In this document: piece by piece, positions 43,520-55,152 of the stretch | How positions within the stretch are numbered: position 1 is the stretch's first letter | Layout: each line of letters starts with the position of its first letter | Origin: Notospermus geniculatus | Lineage: Eukaryota > Nemertea > Pilidiophora > Heteronemertea > Lineidae | Direction: 5' to 3' | NCBI GenBank assembly: GCA_002633025.1 | Contig: NMRB01000386.1 | Coordinates: 144,762-208,761, forward strand | DNA length: 64,000 nt | Notes under the pieces: generated by a model | What the model saw: only the letters and a program-made list of their open reading frames with translations | What the model was told of the DNA's origin: nothing | Database searches by the model: none | Translations under genes and position numbers: made by a program

Positions 43520-43565
43520 TTACCGAGGGCAACCACCAGAATGACCTGGTTCAGCTCGTGACGTT
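43520..43565. repeat. Single 44-bp satellite unit (copy D)
   Basis: One unit with AACCACCAGAATGACC, the same variant as the single unit at 14737-14780 behind copy C. Confidence 0.8.
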
Positions 43566-44535
43566 CAAGTTCCCACTCGTCCATGACGGAACGTTTCTTG
43601 GCGGTCTGCCCAGGGATCTGAAGAAATTAGAGATGACAATAATTCACATGTACCTCAAACTTTGAAGCATTGCATAACAACCATCAGGGATTTGCATATG
43701 TGCATGAGCTGCTAGCTTTGGAACAGTGCCACTTTCCATTGAATTCCATTGAGAAACTATCCTCAACATTAAGGTCTACTTTAAACCTACTGTTCTCGAT
43801 CATGGTTTTACAATAGACATGAAGTCGACCTTAACGTTAAAGAATGTCCTAAAATACGACCCAATGTACACACTTTTTGATTACATGTAAATTCCTAAGG
43901 TTATCATTTAAACTTCTAGCACAAATAGTAAAACGTATGTATTTTGGTTTCTAGGTATTATGCACAGACTTCCGAAAACTTCGCCAAACACAAGAAAACT
44001 GGCGATCCTCTCAGTCACTGTTAGTTTCAGACATACCGGTACAAAATACTGTTTTCTTACAATTTTGCTATTGGTGCTGGCAAATAAATGAACAAAATCA
44101 GGAAAAAAATGTAAAAAAAGAGCAAAAGATAAAACAAGGTGAGAAAAAACTACAATCAAAATTTTGTGTCCTACCAAGAATTGAACCCACAACCCTCAGG
44201 TTGGACGATTCATTGTAGTTTTAACAGTACACAGTAGGTGGCTCTCATTGAAAAATACAAAATGACTTTTTTCGATAACCTATTTCCTTATCTGTTTTTT
44301 CGCAGTTATGTTCATTGGCCATTTCCAGGTTGCCAAGTTTTGAGGAATCCTCTCAGAGAATCAATGACTCACAAATAGACTCATTGAATCTGATACTGAA
44401 TCTGATGGTGAATCTGATGGTGCACTTCGATCAGACACGGCCCAGCAGACATTTTAGGATTGTTCTGTCCAGTCTGTGAAGAGACAAACAACCTGGTCCT
44501 GGTGTGATTAATTTCTACTTCTCGGGAGACATAAG
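43566..44535 (+). promoter_or_regulatory. D-E intergenic, ending in the non-coding first exon of TRIM E
   Basis: Collinear with the A-B intergenic sequence but without its retrotransposon insert. Ends GGGAGACATAAG before a donor GTGGGT (44536), weaker than the GTGAGT of the other copies. Confidence 0.5.
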
Positions 44536-44879
44536 GTGGGTCGGTACAAATCATTCCGAACAGATATTGGGCCTGGTTCTTGAAATATTAGGCCTGCCAG
44601 TTAGTCAGCAGCTCAAATCACTTCCTGAAAAGTTGAAAGTGGGCCAACTGCCACTGGTGTATGTGTACCAAGTGATGCTGGACGCGTTTTTCTGATACAC
44701 AGTATCATGGGCCGTATCAAGACCTGTATGGTGTCCCCTCAATGAAATGGTCCAAGGCCCTTGTGCTCACCTACGAATTGCAACAAGTTGCACGGTGACA
44801 CATAGGCTGAATAATTGGCAACTGCTATCAATTGACTGCCCTGGGCCTGGTTTAATGGGCGACGGATTTATGTTACTGC

Positions 44880-45125
44880 TCTATGGGGAGGTACCTGGAC
44901 CAATGTCTAAAATTACTGCTTGGGCAGACTGGACCAACTCTCATGTTCCTGCAATATGGGAAAACTGGCCCAACATTCTCATGTTACTACATGTACCCGG
45001 GTATACATGTATGGGCAGACTGGCCCAATGTCTCATTTGCTATATGGGCAGACTGGCCCAATGTCTCATGTTGCTATATGGGCAGACTGGCCCAATGTCT
45101 CATGTTGCTAAATGGGGAGACTGGG
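44880..45125. repeat. ~35-bp minisatellite in 5' intron of TRIM E
   Basis: Five units of GGGCAGACTGGCCCAATGTC plus TCATGTTGCTATAT, with deletions relative to the 38-bp form in D. Confidence 0.8.
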
Positions 45126-45260
45126 GACTGTGTGTTACTGTTCAAAAGGTTGATTTGGTTCAAAGTTTATAGACAGGAAAATACTGACAAGCAATGCATT
45201 CATCTTATGCACATATAATGTCCTAGCCTTTTTTGTTTCAGGTTGTGGCAGAGAGAAAAG

Positions 45261-47234
45261 ATGGCATCAAATACACCAGACAACACGTCAACATGTCTAA
45301 TGTGTTTCGAGTCCCGCATCTTGAAGGTTGTTGGCAGATGTAACCACAGCTTCTGCGCTGAGTGCTTGTCCAAGGTCTTAGAAGGCGAGGAAGAAGTGTT
45401 CCAGTGTCCAACGTGTCGCTCTGAGTGTCCACGCCCGTGGAATGGGGTAGAGGGCCTGAGAGATTTCACTGGTGACCTTGGTCAACTGACAGAATTAGAT
45501 GCAGAAACAGATGCTGCTACCAACGAAGAAGAAAGCCAAGGAGGGGACGAGGTTATGTGTGAGGTGTGCACCCACACAATCAAGGAGAAAGTGAAAGCGG
45601 TCAACATTTGTCCCGAGTGTGAGCACCTCAAACTCTGTCAACCTTGTTCAGAGAAGCACAAGACGTCGAAGGCAACAAGTGATCATATTTTGACACCTAT
45701 AGTTAGCAAAACACGACAAAAAGCATCAAAATGTGATTTGCATGATAAGAACTTGATCAACTTCTGTCAAACCTGTAAGACACCCATATGTTATATTTGC
45801 ATTTCGGCCACTCACGGCGATCATGACGTCGAAAAATTTGAAGACACAATAAGAAGAGAAGTTGAGAAAACAAACACCACACTGGATGAGAGAGAAAAAA
45901 AACTCAAGGAACTCCAAAACCTACAGCAAGAGTTGACCGTGTTGAATGCCATGGGACCACAGGTTGACAAGCAAGATATACTGTTAAAACAAATTGAAGA
46001 TCAGGCCCAGAAGGTAATCGACACGGCCATCATATGGAAAGAGGAGAGGAAACAAGAAGTAAGGATGCAATACCAGATCATTCGAGACATTCAGGATGAC
46101 TTGGGAAAGGTGTCTGAGATGGTGGACAAGTTACAAGTCCAAATAAACCAAGCGAGAGAGATTCTCTCCAAGACTGAGCACCAGATGGTATACCTTGAGA
46201 AGCTCTCTGAACTGAACAGGAAACTGGAACAAACTGCAGAGATGGGAATTGAAGTGGAAGGAAGAAATCATCGTGATAAACTCCACAAAGTATGCGATAA
46301 CGACTACAGATTTCAAGCAGAAGTACCAAGTCTGGGGAAAATAGTCGAAGATGTGAAAAAAAACAAGGACGGTGATTTCAAAGTCAGGGAAACATTCAAC
46401 CATACAATACCAGCAGATTCTGAGGATATGTTCATCCCATGTGTAGCAACTCTTGGACCACAATCCTATGCAGTTGCTCATCCAGTCATAGAGGGGGGAC
46501 TGTCAGCCGCCATTGACATCTATGATTATGAACATCCTGGATTACTGAAACGAACACTAAGAGATGGCATCCTACCATTCCATGACATGTCTACCACCCC
46601 TGATAACAAACTGGCCCTTCTCTGTGATGGAGCTGATGGAACTGGCTGTAGGATCCAGGTGCTGGATCCAGAAACTGGGAACATCATGTCCATATGTGAT
46701 ATCATCAGTGACGGTCATCCTATTTCCTTGGGAGTTACATTACTCTACCAGTACTTCATACTAAGCACCAATGATGAGCAACAGACACTAATCACAGTTA
46801 CCGACAGGGATGGGACTGTCAGGTGTACATACAGAATTGATGAAAATGCAGACAAAATAAAGAAACCCAGAAGGATATCATGTGGTGGGAAATTCGTCTT
46901 TGTTGGAGGGTCAAAGAGTTTGGTTGCCTATGAGATAAGGGGCACAGGAGAACTGATGAAAACAAACTCTAAGGGAAAATCAGTGTATGATGTGACGGGC
47001 GTAGCAACAACTATTTGGGATGTTCCCTTTTTTGTCGACTTAACCAAATGTCTCTCACTTTATCTGAATAAATTTCAAGATGGTACGGTCACATTGCAGT
47101 CGCCCACCCTTCAAAATCAGGAAATTATTAAAGATCAACATCAAAGAGACAGAGTAGCCAAAGTTGCCACAAGAGATGGAAATATTATCATTGTATCGCA
47201 CGGCTGCACAATCAGGGTGTACAGACATCAATAG
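45261..47234 (+). CDS. TRIM-like RING/B-box/coiled-coil/propeller protein, copy E
   Basis: 657 residues from the ATG at 45261 (MASNTPDNTST), which follows the acceptor by 20 bases (GTTGTGGCAGAGAGAAAAG; other copies have GTTGTGGACAAAG or similar). RING, B-box1 (CEVC, CPEC, CQPC), B-box2 (CDLH, CQTC, CYIC, HGDH) and coiled coil are intact. A Cys to Ser change (KATSDHIL) is outside the predicted zinc ligands. It is the shortest intact copy: the linker reads RFQAEVPSLGKIV (residues missing) and the fifth blade is shorter (VDLTKCLSLYLNKF). The expected activity is as for copy B. The weak first-exon donor may lower its expression, which is inference. Confidence 0.93.
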   Translation: MASNTPDNTSTCLMCFESRILKVVGRCNHSFCAECLSKVLEGEEEVFQCPTCRSECPRPWNGVEGLRDFTGDLGQLTELDAETDAATNEEESQGGDEVMCEVCTHTIKEKVKAVNICPECEHLKLCQPCSEKHKTSKATSDHILTPIVSKTRQKASKCDLHDKNLINFCQTCKTPICYICISATHGDHDVEKFEDTIRREVEKTNTTLDEREKKLKELQNLQQELTVLNAMGPQVDKQDILLKQIEDQAQKVIDTAIIWKEERKQEVRMQYQIIRDIQDDLGKVSEMVDKLQVQINQAREILSKTEHQMVYLEKLSELNRKLEQTAEMGIEVEGRNHRDKLHKVCDNDYRFQAEVPSLGKIVEDVKKNKDGDFKVRETFNHTIPADSEDMFIPCVATLGPQSYAVAHPVIEGGLSAAIDIYDYEHPGLLKRTLRDGILPFHDMSTTPDNKLALLCDGADGTGCRIQVLDPETGNIMSICDIISDGHPISLGVTLLYQYFILSTNDEQQTLITVTDRDGTVRCTYRIDENADKIKKPRRISCGGKFVFVGGSKSLVAYEIRGTGELMKTNSKGKSVYDVTGVATTIWDVPFFVDLTKCLSLYLNKFQDGTVTLQSPTLQNQEIIKDQHQRDRVAKVATRDGNIIIVSHGCTIRVYRHQ

Positions 47235-47621
47235 AAGGGCCAAGAGTACAAAGGACACAGAGTCTATTTTTCAGTTTTGAGTAAAATGGAGAGATTTTTT
47301 TGTATTGATTTTTTGTGCACTTACAATGACACATGGTGGAATATGGTGTCTGCTACAGAAGGGCCCACTGTACAGGCCTTACGTTCCTGCTCAGAGAGAC
47401 CCGAGATGATATTCAACCAGGAGCATGTGGACGGGCTAAAATGTCAGGGTTGTTATGCAATGCATCAAAGTGTCGGCATCGGAAAATTCATTGGTACGTC
47501 ACTTACCTCCTCATGTTTGAACTTCCTGAGTGAATGAACGCCTGTCTTCCTCACCCAGATCGTCTCCGATGAGTTGATGTAGGACATGATGTGAAGTCAT
47601 GAGGTCTGGTGTCGAGTGCAG

Positions 47622-47798
47622 CGTTACCAAGGGCAGCCAGCAGAATGACCTGGTTCAGCTCATGACGTTACCGAGGGCATCCAGCAGAATGACCTGGTTC
47701 AGCTCATGACGTTACCGAGGGCATCCAGCAGAATGACCTGGTTCAGCTCATGACGTTACCGAGGGCATCCAGCAGAATGACCTGGTTCAGCTCGTGAC
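47622..47798. repeat. 44-bp minisatellite, 4 units (copy E)
   Basis: Same unit as behind A and B. Three of the four junctions read CTCATGACG instead of CTCGTGACG. Confidence 0.9.
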
Positions 47799-48555
47799 GT
47801 TCAAGTTCCCACTCGTCCATGACAGAACATTTCTTTCGGTCTGCCCAGGGATCTGAAGGAATTATTAGAGATGAAAATAATTCACCAAGTGAAATGACTG
47901 ACTGAATATCTTTGATAATACAGTGCACCGTCGCTCTTACGAACCTTGATTTTATGAACTCCCGGATATTACGAACCCACCATCTGGCTCCCAAAATTTG
48001 AGGACATGTATTTAAATCCTCGCTATTACGAACTCCGTGTTAGTACCAACTTAACCCTTGGACCCCGAAGAGAAAGAAAGGCAGGATAGGACACGGGTGG
48101 AGAGGGTTTTCAGGTCTCAGGGTATGACCCCCAGTGGAGCATCTCCAATTTGTTTTATTGCTGCAAGTCAAATATACATGCAGCTCATTTTCTCTACCCT
48201 GCCACAAACTTTGAAGCATTGCATATCAACCATCGGGGATTTGCACATGTGCATGAGTTGGAACAGTGCCACTTTCCATTGAATTCCATTGAGAAACTAC
48301 AGTTGTAGTAAGGGCTAAACTGCACAAGTTGCAGATATCTATTTCTTGATCAGATTCCAGAGGTTATCGTTTAATAAACCATTTGATATTTTCTAGATAT
48401 TATGCACAAACTTCCGAAAACTTTGCCAAACACGAGAAAATTGGCGATCCACTAATCACTGTTAGTTTCAGAAGTGGGCCTACAAAATACTGTTTTTCTT
48501 GCAATTTTCCTACACAGGTGCTGGCAAATAACCAAATCAGGCCGAATTAAAGAAA
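47799..48555. other. E-F intergenic, collinear with B-C intergenic
   Basis: No gene is seen. Matches 8139-8909 with few differences. Copies E and F lack the 236-bp TIR element of A-D just after their stop codons (CACTGTACAGGCCTTACG at this site instead). Confidence 0.7.
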
Positions 48556-49167
48556 GCTGTGTTCTCACCTAAATCTTATCTGAATCGCATTCCCCAAAGC
48601 GACCTGCGGAAAACGCTTCAGCATAGATCGATTTGGGAGTGAGAATTCACACACGCCATCAGAGCGTTTTGAGATTGTGCCAAAGCGATTCAACTTGTTC
48701 ATACTCGAAGCGTTTTGCGCAATTCAGCGCCACCTATGATCAGATAGCAGCAATGCCGAAGAGGTGCAGATCACCATTAAAAATGCTCGGGACGAGCTCA
48801 ACCAGTAAAAGGTCTCATTATTACTCCACACAACCATTTTGTGAAAACAATCGGGAATTTTGTAAACGAAGATGCGAAAATTGTATCCTTTCAAAACAAC
48901 CCACTCTCCTGTGGCTAAAACGGAAGCTATCTGCGCATGTGTGAAGTCATGCGATCTCGATGAATCGACTTGGTCCATTCAGATGCCAGTGTCAAAACGA
49001 TTCGGGTACAGCGTTGCAGCTGAATCGATTCCAAAACGCTTTCAGATGTGTTTTGGATATGGCGATTTGAAAACGGTTTGAGTGCGAACGGCTGAATCGC
49101 TTTGGCAGCGCTGAATCGGTTTGGACCTACTCCAAATCGTTTTAGGCGTCTAGTGTGAACGCAGCTG
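48556..49167. mobile_element. ~0.6-kb TIR element, unit F copy
   Basis: Homolog of 8910-9505, with small indels (for example an extra TTATTA at 48818). Confidence 0.6.
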
Positions 49168-49424
49168 AAGAGCAAAAGATAAAACAAGGTGAGAAAACAA
49201 ATACAATCAAAATTTCGTGTCCTTCCAAGAATTGAACCCACAACCCTCAGGTTGGAGGATTCATTGTAGTCTTAACAGTACACATTAGGTGGCTCTCATT
49301 GAAAACTACAGAATTGCTATTTTCGATAACCTATTTCCTACTCTGTTTACACAGTTGTGTTCACAATTTTGAAAGAAGCAGAGACGTCACCATCCCACCA
49401 TCCCCTGGTTTCATTGGCCATTTC

Positions 49425-49738
49425 TATGGGCGGTTATAACCACAAATATAGATGTTACAAAATAAAGACGTTGTGGTGATCTCTGGTCATATAGCTAAGA
49501 AAGACGTAAGGTGGCGCTGCAGTTGTCCACACGAAGAATGACGAAAACACCCGAAGTGTTACGAATGATACACTGCCACCTTTCGTCTTTCTTAGCTACG
49601 AATCAAGATTGTGTGGACGACTGCAGTGCCACCTTACGTCTTTCGTAACTATGACCAAAGATCACCACAACGACTAAAGAATATGACTACAACGTCTTTA
49701 TTTTGTAACGTCTTTATTTGCGGTTATAACTGCCCATA
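49425..49738. mobile_element. Palindromic TIR element with CATTTC TSD, unit F copy
   Basis: Same termini (TATGGGCGGTTATAACC / GGTTATAACTGCCCATA) and the same target site as 9767-10093, so the insertion preceded duplication of the block. Confidence 0.8.
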
Positions 49739-50369
49739 CATTTCCAGGTCGCTAGGTTTCGAGGAATCCTCTCAGAAAAAATCAATGGCCTACAAAAGCA
49801 TTCATTGAATCTCGGCACTTTCATCAGACACAGCACGGCTGACATTTTAGAAGGAATGTACAGTCTGGGTCTGTGAAGAGACAAATCTGGTGCGATTTAA
49901 AATTTCAAGTGAGACATAAGAAGGTGAGTCTGTGCAAATCATTTCGAACAGATATTGGGCCTGTTTCTTGATACAGGCAGTCAGTCAGCTCAAATCACTT
50001 CCTGAAAAGTTGGAAGTGGGCCAACTGCCACTGTTGTACCTGCCATGTTGTGTTGGACATGATTTTCTGATACACACAATGGGCGGGCCAAATTCCTGAA
50101 TTAACTAAGGACGCCATACAACATACTGTACAAGGCCTGTACATGTATGGTGTCCCCTCAGTGAAACGGTCCATGGCCGTTGTGCAGGGTGACATATTGG
50201 CTGAATGATTAGCAAGTAAAGATGGCTGGATTACCCATGTTACTGCTCAATTACATCATACATGTAACTGCTCTGGTTCAATGATGAATCTTACTGCTCT
50301 ATGGGTAGGCCTAGACTTTAGTTGTTATCGTGGATGCACCTACATGTATTGTAAGTCTGGACCAACGTC

Positions 50370-50590
50370 ACATGTATACTGCTATATAGGCAGACTGGAC
50401 CAATGTCTCACGTTACTGCTATATGTACATGTATATGGGGGACTGGCCCAATGTCTCATGTTACTGCTATATGTACATGTATATGGGGGACTGGCCCAAT
50501 GTCTCATGTTACTGCTATATGGGCAGACTGGCCCAGTCTCATGTTACTGCTATATGGGCAGACTGGACCACTGTCATGTGTTACTGTTGG
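50370..50590. repeat. Minisatellite in 5' intron of TRIM F
   Basis: About five units of GGCCCAATGTCTCATGTTAC type. Two carry TATGTACATGTATATGGGGG, one more than in C. Confidence 0.8.
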
Positions 50591-50704
50591 ATGGGTTGGT
50601 CTGAACCAAAGTTTATAGACAGGAAAATACTGACAAGCAATGCATTCATCCCATGCACATATAACGTCATGGCCTTTTTGTTTCAGGTTGTGGACAGAGA
50701 GAAG

Positions 50705-52711
50705 ATGGCATCAACAACACCAGACAACACGTCAACATGTCTAATGTGTTTCGAGTCCCGCATCTTGAAGGTGGTTGGCAGATGTAACCACAGCTTCTGC
50801 GCCGAGTGCTTGTCCAAGGTCCTAGAAGGCAAGGAAGAAGTGTTCCAGTGTCCAACGTGTCGCTCTGACTGTCCACGTCCATGGAATGGGGTAGAGGGCC
50901 TGAGAGATTTCATCGGTGACCTTGATCAACTGACAGAATTAGATGCAGAAACAGCTGCTGCTACCAAGAAAGAAGAAAGCCAAGGAGGGGACGAGGTTAT
51001 CTGTGAGGTATGCATCCATAAGATCGAGGAGAAAGTGAAAGCGGTTAACATTTGTCCCGAGTGCGAGCACCTCAAAATCTGCCAACCTTGTTCAGAGAAG
51101 CACAAGACGTCGAAGGCAACATGTGATCATATTTTGACACCTATAGTTAGCAAAACACGACAAAAAGCGTCAAAATGTGATTTGCATGATAGGAACTTGG
51201 TTAACTTCTGTCAAACCTGTGAGAGACCCATATGTTATATTTGTGTTTCGACTGATCATGCGGATCACGAGGTTGAAAAATTTGGAGATACAATAAGAAG
51301 AGAGGTTGAGAAAACAAACACCACACTGGATGAGACAGAAAAAAAACTCAAGGTACTCCAAAATCTGCAGCAAGAATTGACCCTGTTGAATGCCATGGGA
51401 CCACAGGTTGATAAGCAAGATATACTGTTACAACAAATTGAAGATCAGGCCCAGAAGGTAATCGACAGGGCCATCATATGGAAGGAGGAGAGGAAAGAAG
51501 AAGTAAGGATGCAATACCAGATAATTCGAGACATTCAGGATGATTTGGGAAAGGTGTCTGAGATGGTGGACAAGTTACAAGTCCAAATAAACCAAGCGAG
51601 AGAGATTCTCTCCAAGACTGAGCACCAGATGGTATACCTTGACAAGCTCTCCGCGCTGAACAAGAAACTGGAACAAACTGCAGAGATGGGAATTGAAGTG
51701 GAAGGAAGAAATCATCGTGATCAACTCCACAAAGTATGTGATGATGACTACAGATTTCAAGCAGAAGAAGTACCAGTGAGTCTGGGGAAAATAGTCAAAG
51801 ATGTGAAAAAAGAAGAGGAAGATGATTTCAAGCAGATATTCAAACACACAATACAAGCAGATTCTGAAGATATGTTCATCCCATGTGTAGCAACCCTTTG
51901 GCCACAATCCTATGCAGTTGCTCACCCAGTCAAAGAGGGGGGACTGTCAGCCGCCATTGACATCTACGATTATGAACATCCTGGAACATTAAAACGAACA
52001 CTAAGAGATGGTGTCCTACCCTTCCATGACATGTCTACCACCCCTGATAACAAACTGGCCCTTCTCTGTGATGGAGCTGATGGGACTGGCTGTAGGATCC
52101 AGGTGATGGATCCAGAAACAGGGAACATCACGTCCTCACATGATATCATCAGTGACGGTCATCCTATTTCCTTGGGAGTCGCGTTACTCTATCAGTATGT
52201 CATTCTTGAGTCCATTGAGGATCACCAGACACAGATCACAGTTACCGACAGGGATGGCACTGTCAAGCATACATACAGAATTGATGAAAATGCAGACGAC
52301 ATAAAAAAACACAGAAGGATATCATGTGGTGGGAAATTCGTCTTTGTTGGAGGATGGGAGAGTGTTGTTGTCTATGAGATAAGGGACACAGGAGAAACGA
52401 GAAAAGTGACAAATGGGACATATACAATTAATGCGTTTGATGTGACGGACATAGCAGTAACTATTTGGGATGTTCCCTTTTTCCTTGCCTTGTCCACTGA
52501 CATACATGTACATGTAAATGATCAACATCTCAGTCTTTTCCTGAATAAATTTCAATATGGTATTGTCACATCACAGCGACCCACCCTTAAATACCAGACA
52601 ATTCTTACAGGTCTACGTCGAGGAGATGGAGTAGGCAGAGTGGCCACAAGAGATGGAAACACTATCATTGTATCACACGGTCGCACAATCAGAGTGTACA
52701 GACATCAATAG
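50705..52711 (+). CDS. TRIM-like RING/B-box/coiled-coil/propeller protein, copy F
   Basis: 668 residues from the ATG at 50705 (MASTTPDNTST), 18 bases after TTTTTGTTTCAG. RING (CLMC, CNH, CAEC, CPTC), B-box1 (CEVC, CPEC, CQPC), B-box2 (CDLH, CQTC, CYIC, HADH), coiled coil and propeller-like region are all complete. Specific features are a deletion in the linker (DDFKQIFKHT), LWPQSYAV where the others have LGPQSYAV, and an insert HVHVND in blade five made by an ACATGTACATGT repeat. An in-frame open stretch extends 94 codons upstream through the minisatellite but is cut off by the acceptor. The expected role is as for copy B. It is the last copy of the array. Confidence 0.93.
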   Translation: MASTTPDNTSTCLMCFESRILKVVGRCNHSFCAECLSKVLEGKEEVFQCPTCRSDCPRPWNGVEGLRDFIGDLDQLTELDAETAAATKKEESQGGDEVICEVCIHKIEEKVKAVNICPECEHLKICQPCSEKHKTSKATCDHILTPIVSKTRQKASKCDLHDRNLVNFCQTCERPICYICVSTDHADHEVEKFGDTIRREVEKTNTTLDETEKKLKVLQNLQQELTLLNAMGPQVDKQDILLQQIEDQAQKVIDRAIIWKEERKEEVRMQYQIIRDIQDDLGKVSEMVDKLQVQINQAREILSKTEHQMVYLDKLSALNKKLEQTAEMGIEVEGRNHRDQLHKVCDDDYRFQAEEVPVSLGKIVKDVKKEEEDDFKQIFKHTIQADSEDMFIPCVATLWPQSYAVAHPVKEGGLSAAIDIYDYEHPGTLKRTLRDGVLPFHDMSTTPDNKLALLCDGADGTGCRIQVMDPETGNITSSHDIISDGHPISLGVALLYQYVILESIEDHQTQITVTDRDGTVKHTYRIDENADDIKKHRRISCGGKFVFVGGWESVVVYEIRDTGETRKVTNGTYTINAFDVTDIAVTIWDVPFFLALSTDIHVHVNDQHLSLFLNKFQYGIVTSQRPTLKYQTILTGLRRGDGVGRVATRDGNTIIVSHGRTIRVYRHQ

Positions 52712-53100
52712 AAGGGCCAAGAGTACAAAGGACACGTGTCTATTTTTCAGTTTTGTGTAAAATGGAGAGATTTTTTTTTATTGATATCCTTTGTGCACTT
52801 ACAATGACACATGGTGGAATATGGTGTCTGCTACAGAAGGGCCCACTGTACAGGCCTTACGTTCCTGCTCAGAGAGACCCGAGATGATATTAAACCAGGA
52901 GCATGTGGACGGGCTAATATGCCAGGGTTGTTATGCAATGCATCAAAGTGTCGGCATCGTAAAATTCATTGGTACGTCACTTACCTCCTCATGTTTGAAC
53001 TTCCTGAGTGAATGAACGCCTGTCTTCCTCACCCAGATCGTCTCCAATGAGTTGATGTAGGACATGATGTGAAGTCATGAGGTCTGGTGTCGAGTGCAGC

Positions 53101-53276
53101 GTTACCGAGGGCATCCAGCAAAATGACCTGGTTCAGCTTGTGACGTTATCGAGGGCAGCCAGCAGAATGACCTGGTTCAGCTCGTGACGTTACCGAGGGC
53201 ATCCAGCAGAATGACCTGGTTCAGCTCGTGACGTTATCGAGGGCATCCAGCAAAATGACCTGGTTCAGCTCGTGAC
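53101..53276. repeat. 44-bp minisatellite, 4 units (copy F)
   Basis: Four units; two carry CAGCAAAATG and a TTATCGAGG start, variants also seen behind A. Confidence 0.9.
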
Positions 53277-54049
53277 GTTCAAGTTCCCACTCGTCCATGA
53301 CGGAACGTTTCTTCCAGTCTGCCCAGGGATCTGAAAGAATTATTAGAGATGAAAATAATTCACCAAGTGAAATTACTGACTGAATATCTTTCGATTGATA
53401 ATTAATATAGGCCTAGACCCGCGCTACAGCAAAAACAGGGGCTTGTCGCACAGGTGATCATCACTGGTCATCAGACTCAACTACTACTGTACGGTAGGCC
53501 TAGATGTGTAGGCCTATGCCATGATGGAACGAATTTACATGTAGAATCCCCGTGGCCGCCGTGCCCCCCAAAAGGTCACTGATTGACAGAATAAACTGCA
53601 TCGAACAATAGCATGAATGCCATGAAAGGATTTCCATTTTGTGCCATGCCGGGATGGAGTTGGCCTGGGCCTAGAGTGGGCCTAGAGTAGGCCTACCGGT
53701 AGGCTTTAGGCCTAGCCTGGGCTGGCCGGCTAAAACGTCACTCTTCACTTCGGATCGCCTATCGGGGTAGACCGAAAACTCCGGTCTCCGAACATAACAT
53801 CGTAGTTATGATTCTACGACCGGATACAGCCTATACAATTCCATAAGGGACTAGTGTAAACGAAAATTTGCATATCAATAGTCAAAACATGCTGCACTTT
53901 TATTACGAATATCTCGAAAACCTACAGTGGAAATCGCTTTTAACACCAAATATTTGTAATGTTCATATTAAACAGTAGGTGACTGGACCATTTCGATTGT
54001 AATCTGACCAGAACACATAGGTTTAATTGCTTTTTTTCGACGCGATCTT
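53277..54049. other. End of TRIM array and single-copy sequence
   Basis: Unit similarity ends near 53400. After that, TAGGCCTA-rich unique sequence with no gene seen. Confidence 0.5.
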
Positions 54050-54190
54050 GCATTGCGCCGAACTTGGCTGCCATAATGTTTTGATGACGTCACTTTCGGC
54101 GTTGGCCTCTCCTGTCATCGGAAATCGCCGAGTGTTTCCGATTGCTCAAACACGCCTTCTGCGCATGCGCATTGGCGAAAGTTGATTCTT
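54050..54190 (+). promoter_or_regulatory. Promoter-like region with NRF-1 and CRE motifs
   Basis: Contains TGATGACGTCACTTTC (CRE), CATCGGAAATCG (ETS-like), a full NRF-1 palindrome CTGCGCATGCGCATTGG and an inverted CCAAT (ATTGG), in a CpG-rich stretch. It lies about 0.9 kb before a candidate + strand exon at 55064. Confidence 0.4.
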
Positions 54191-55063
54191 TTGGTGACGA
54201 AGAAACATCCGATAATTATATTAATTATGCAAATTAGTTCGACCTTTCGAACCATCAACTCCCATGTGACCTTTCGCTGCGGAAGTCAACAAACCAATGT
54301 ACAGTACGATGTACAGGGATATGGCGGCGTGTTTTTACTGCCCTTTAAATTTCGGATTTTAAAGGCCTTAAAAGTGGCCAGATTTTTTGGTCAACGGTAT
54401 GAATGTCATCTAGAATATTGAAAGTTTACGACAGGATACTTTTTAAATGATGTCCTGCTCCCCGAGCTTCACGAGCAGTGAAAACATTCCGCCCTTCTCA
54501 GCGGTGCGGATTTCCCGTAGCCTACAGAAAGGTATGGCCTGAATCACGACTGTAGAATATCCCAAATATTCGAAGTCGTGAGTTTCGTGACTACTATCGG
54601 GGATTCTGCAGTTTAGCTGCAATGGATAGGCCAATCCGATAGGGACTGGGTAGGATCACGGCCAATCAAGTCATGACAGTACTGTCACACTGGACTAGGA
54701 CTAGGCCTATCCAATGCAGCCTTTTCTGGCGCCATGCCATGCATGCATCATGCCCATGCATGGCAATGCATGAATGCCCAATGCAATGGCATGAATGGCA
54801 TGGGGATGGGATGGGATGGGCATGATCATGATGGGGGATGCGATGTTGCTGATGTCCAGCACTTTTCGAGTTGAAATGCGAGCTTTCTGCATCGATGATC
54901 ATCCCAAACTGCTGCATACCTTGATTCATTGAGCCTTTTTCTTTCGTGTGAACGTGTTTTGAACTTCATTAAATTGATATTTCTTGTATTTTTAACCCAA
55001 AATATCAGAAAAATCTTCGAAAGTTGAAAGTTGGAGGTCACTTCGTTGTTGTTGTCGTTACAG
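54191..55063. other. Unassigned sequence between promoter-like block and candidate exon
   Basis: No exon is recognised. Includes a low-complexity ATGGCATG / GGGATGGGATGG stretch at 54720-54845. Confidence 0.4.
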
Positions 55064-55152
55064 ATTTTGTAGAATCACTGGTTCCGTCTCTGCCGCCTGG
55101 GTGGATGGCGGATGCCATTTGGCTGAAGGGGCTGAGACCAGGTGTAACATCA
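55064..55152 (+). CDS. Candidate internal exon of unidentified gene
   Basis: 89 bases between GTTGTCGTTACAG and donor GTGAGT. Phase 1 in, phase 0 out, open in one frame: FVESLVPSLPPGWMADAIWL, KGLRPGVTS. The amino-acid composition and both splice sites look genuine. The protein family is not recognised and no certain neighbour exon was found. Confidence 0.4.
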
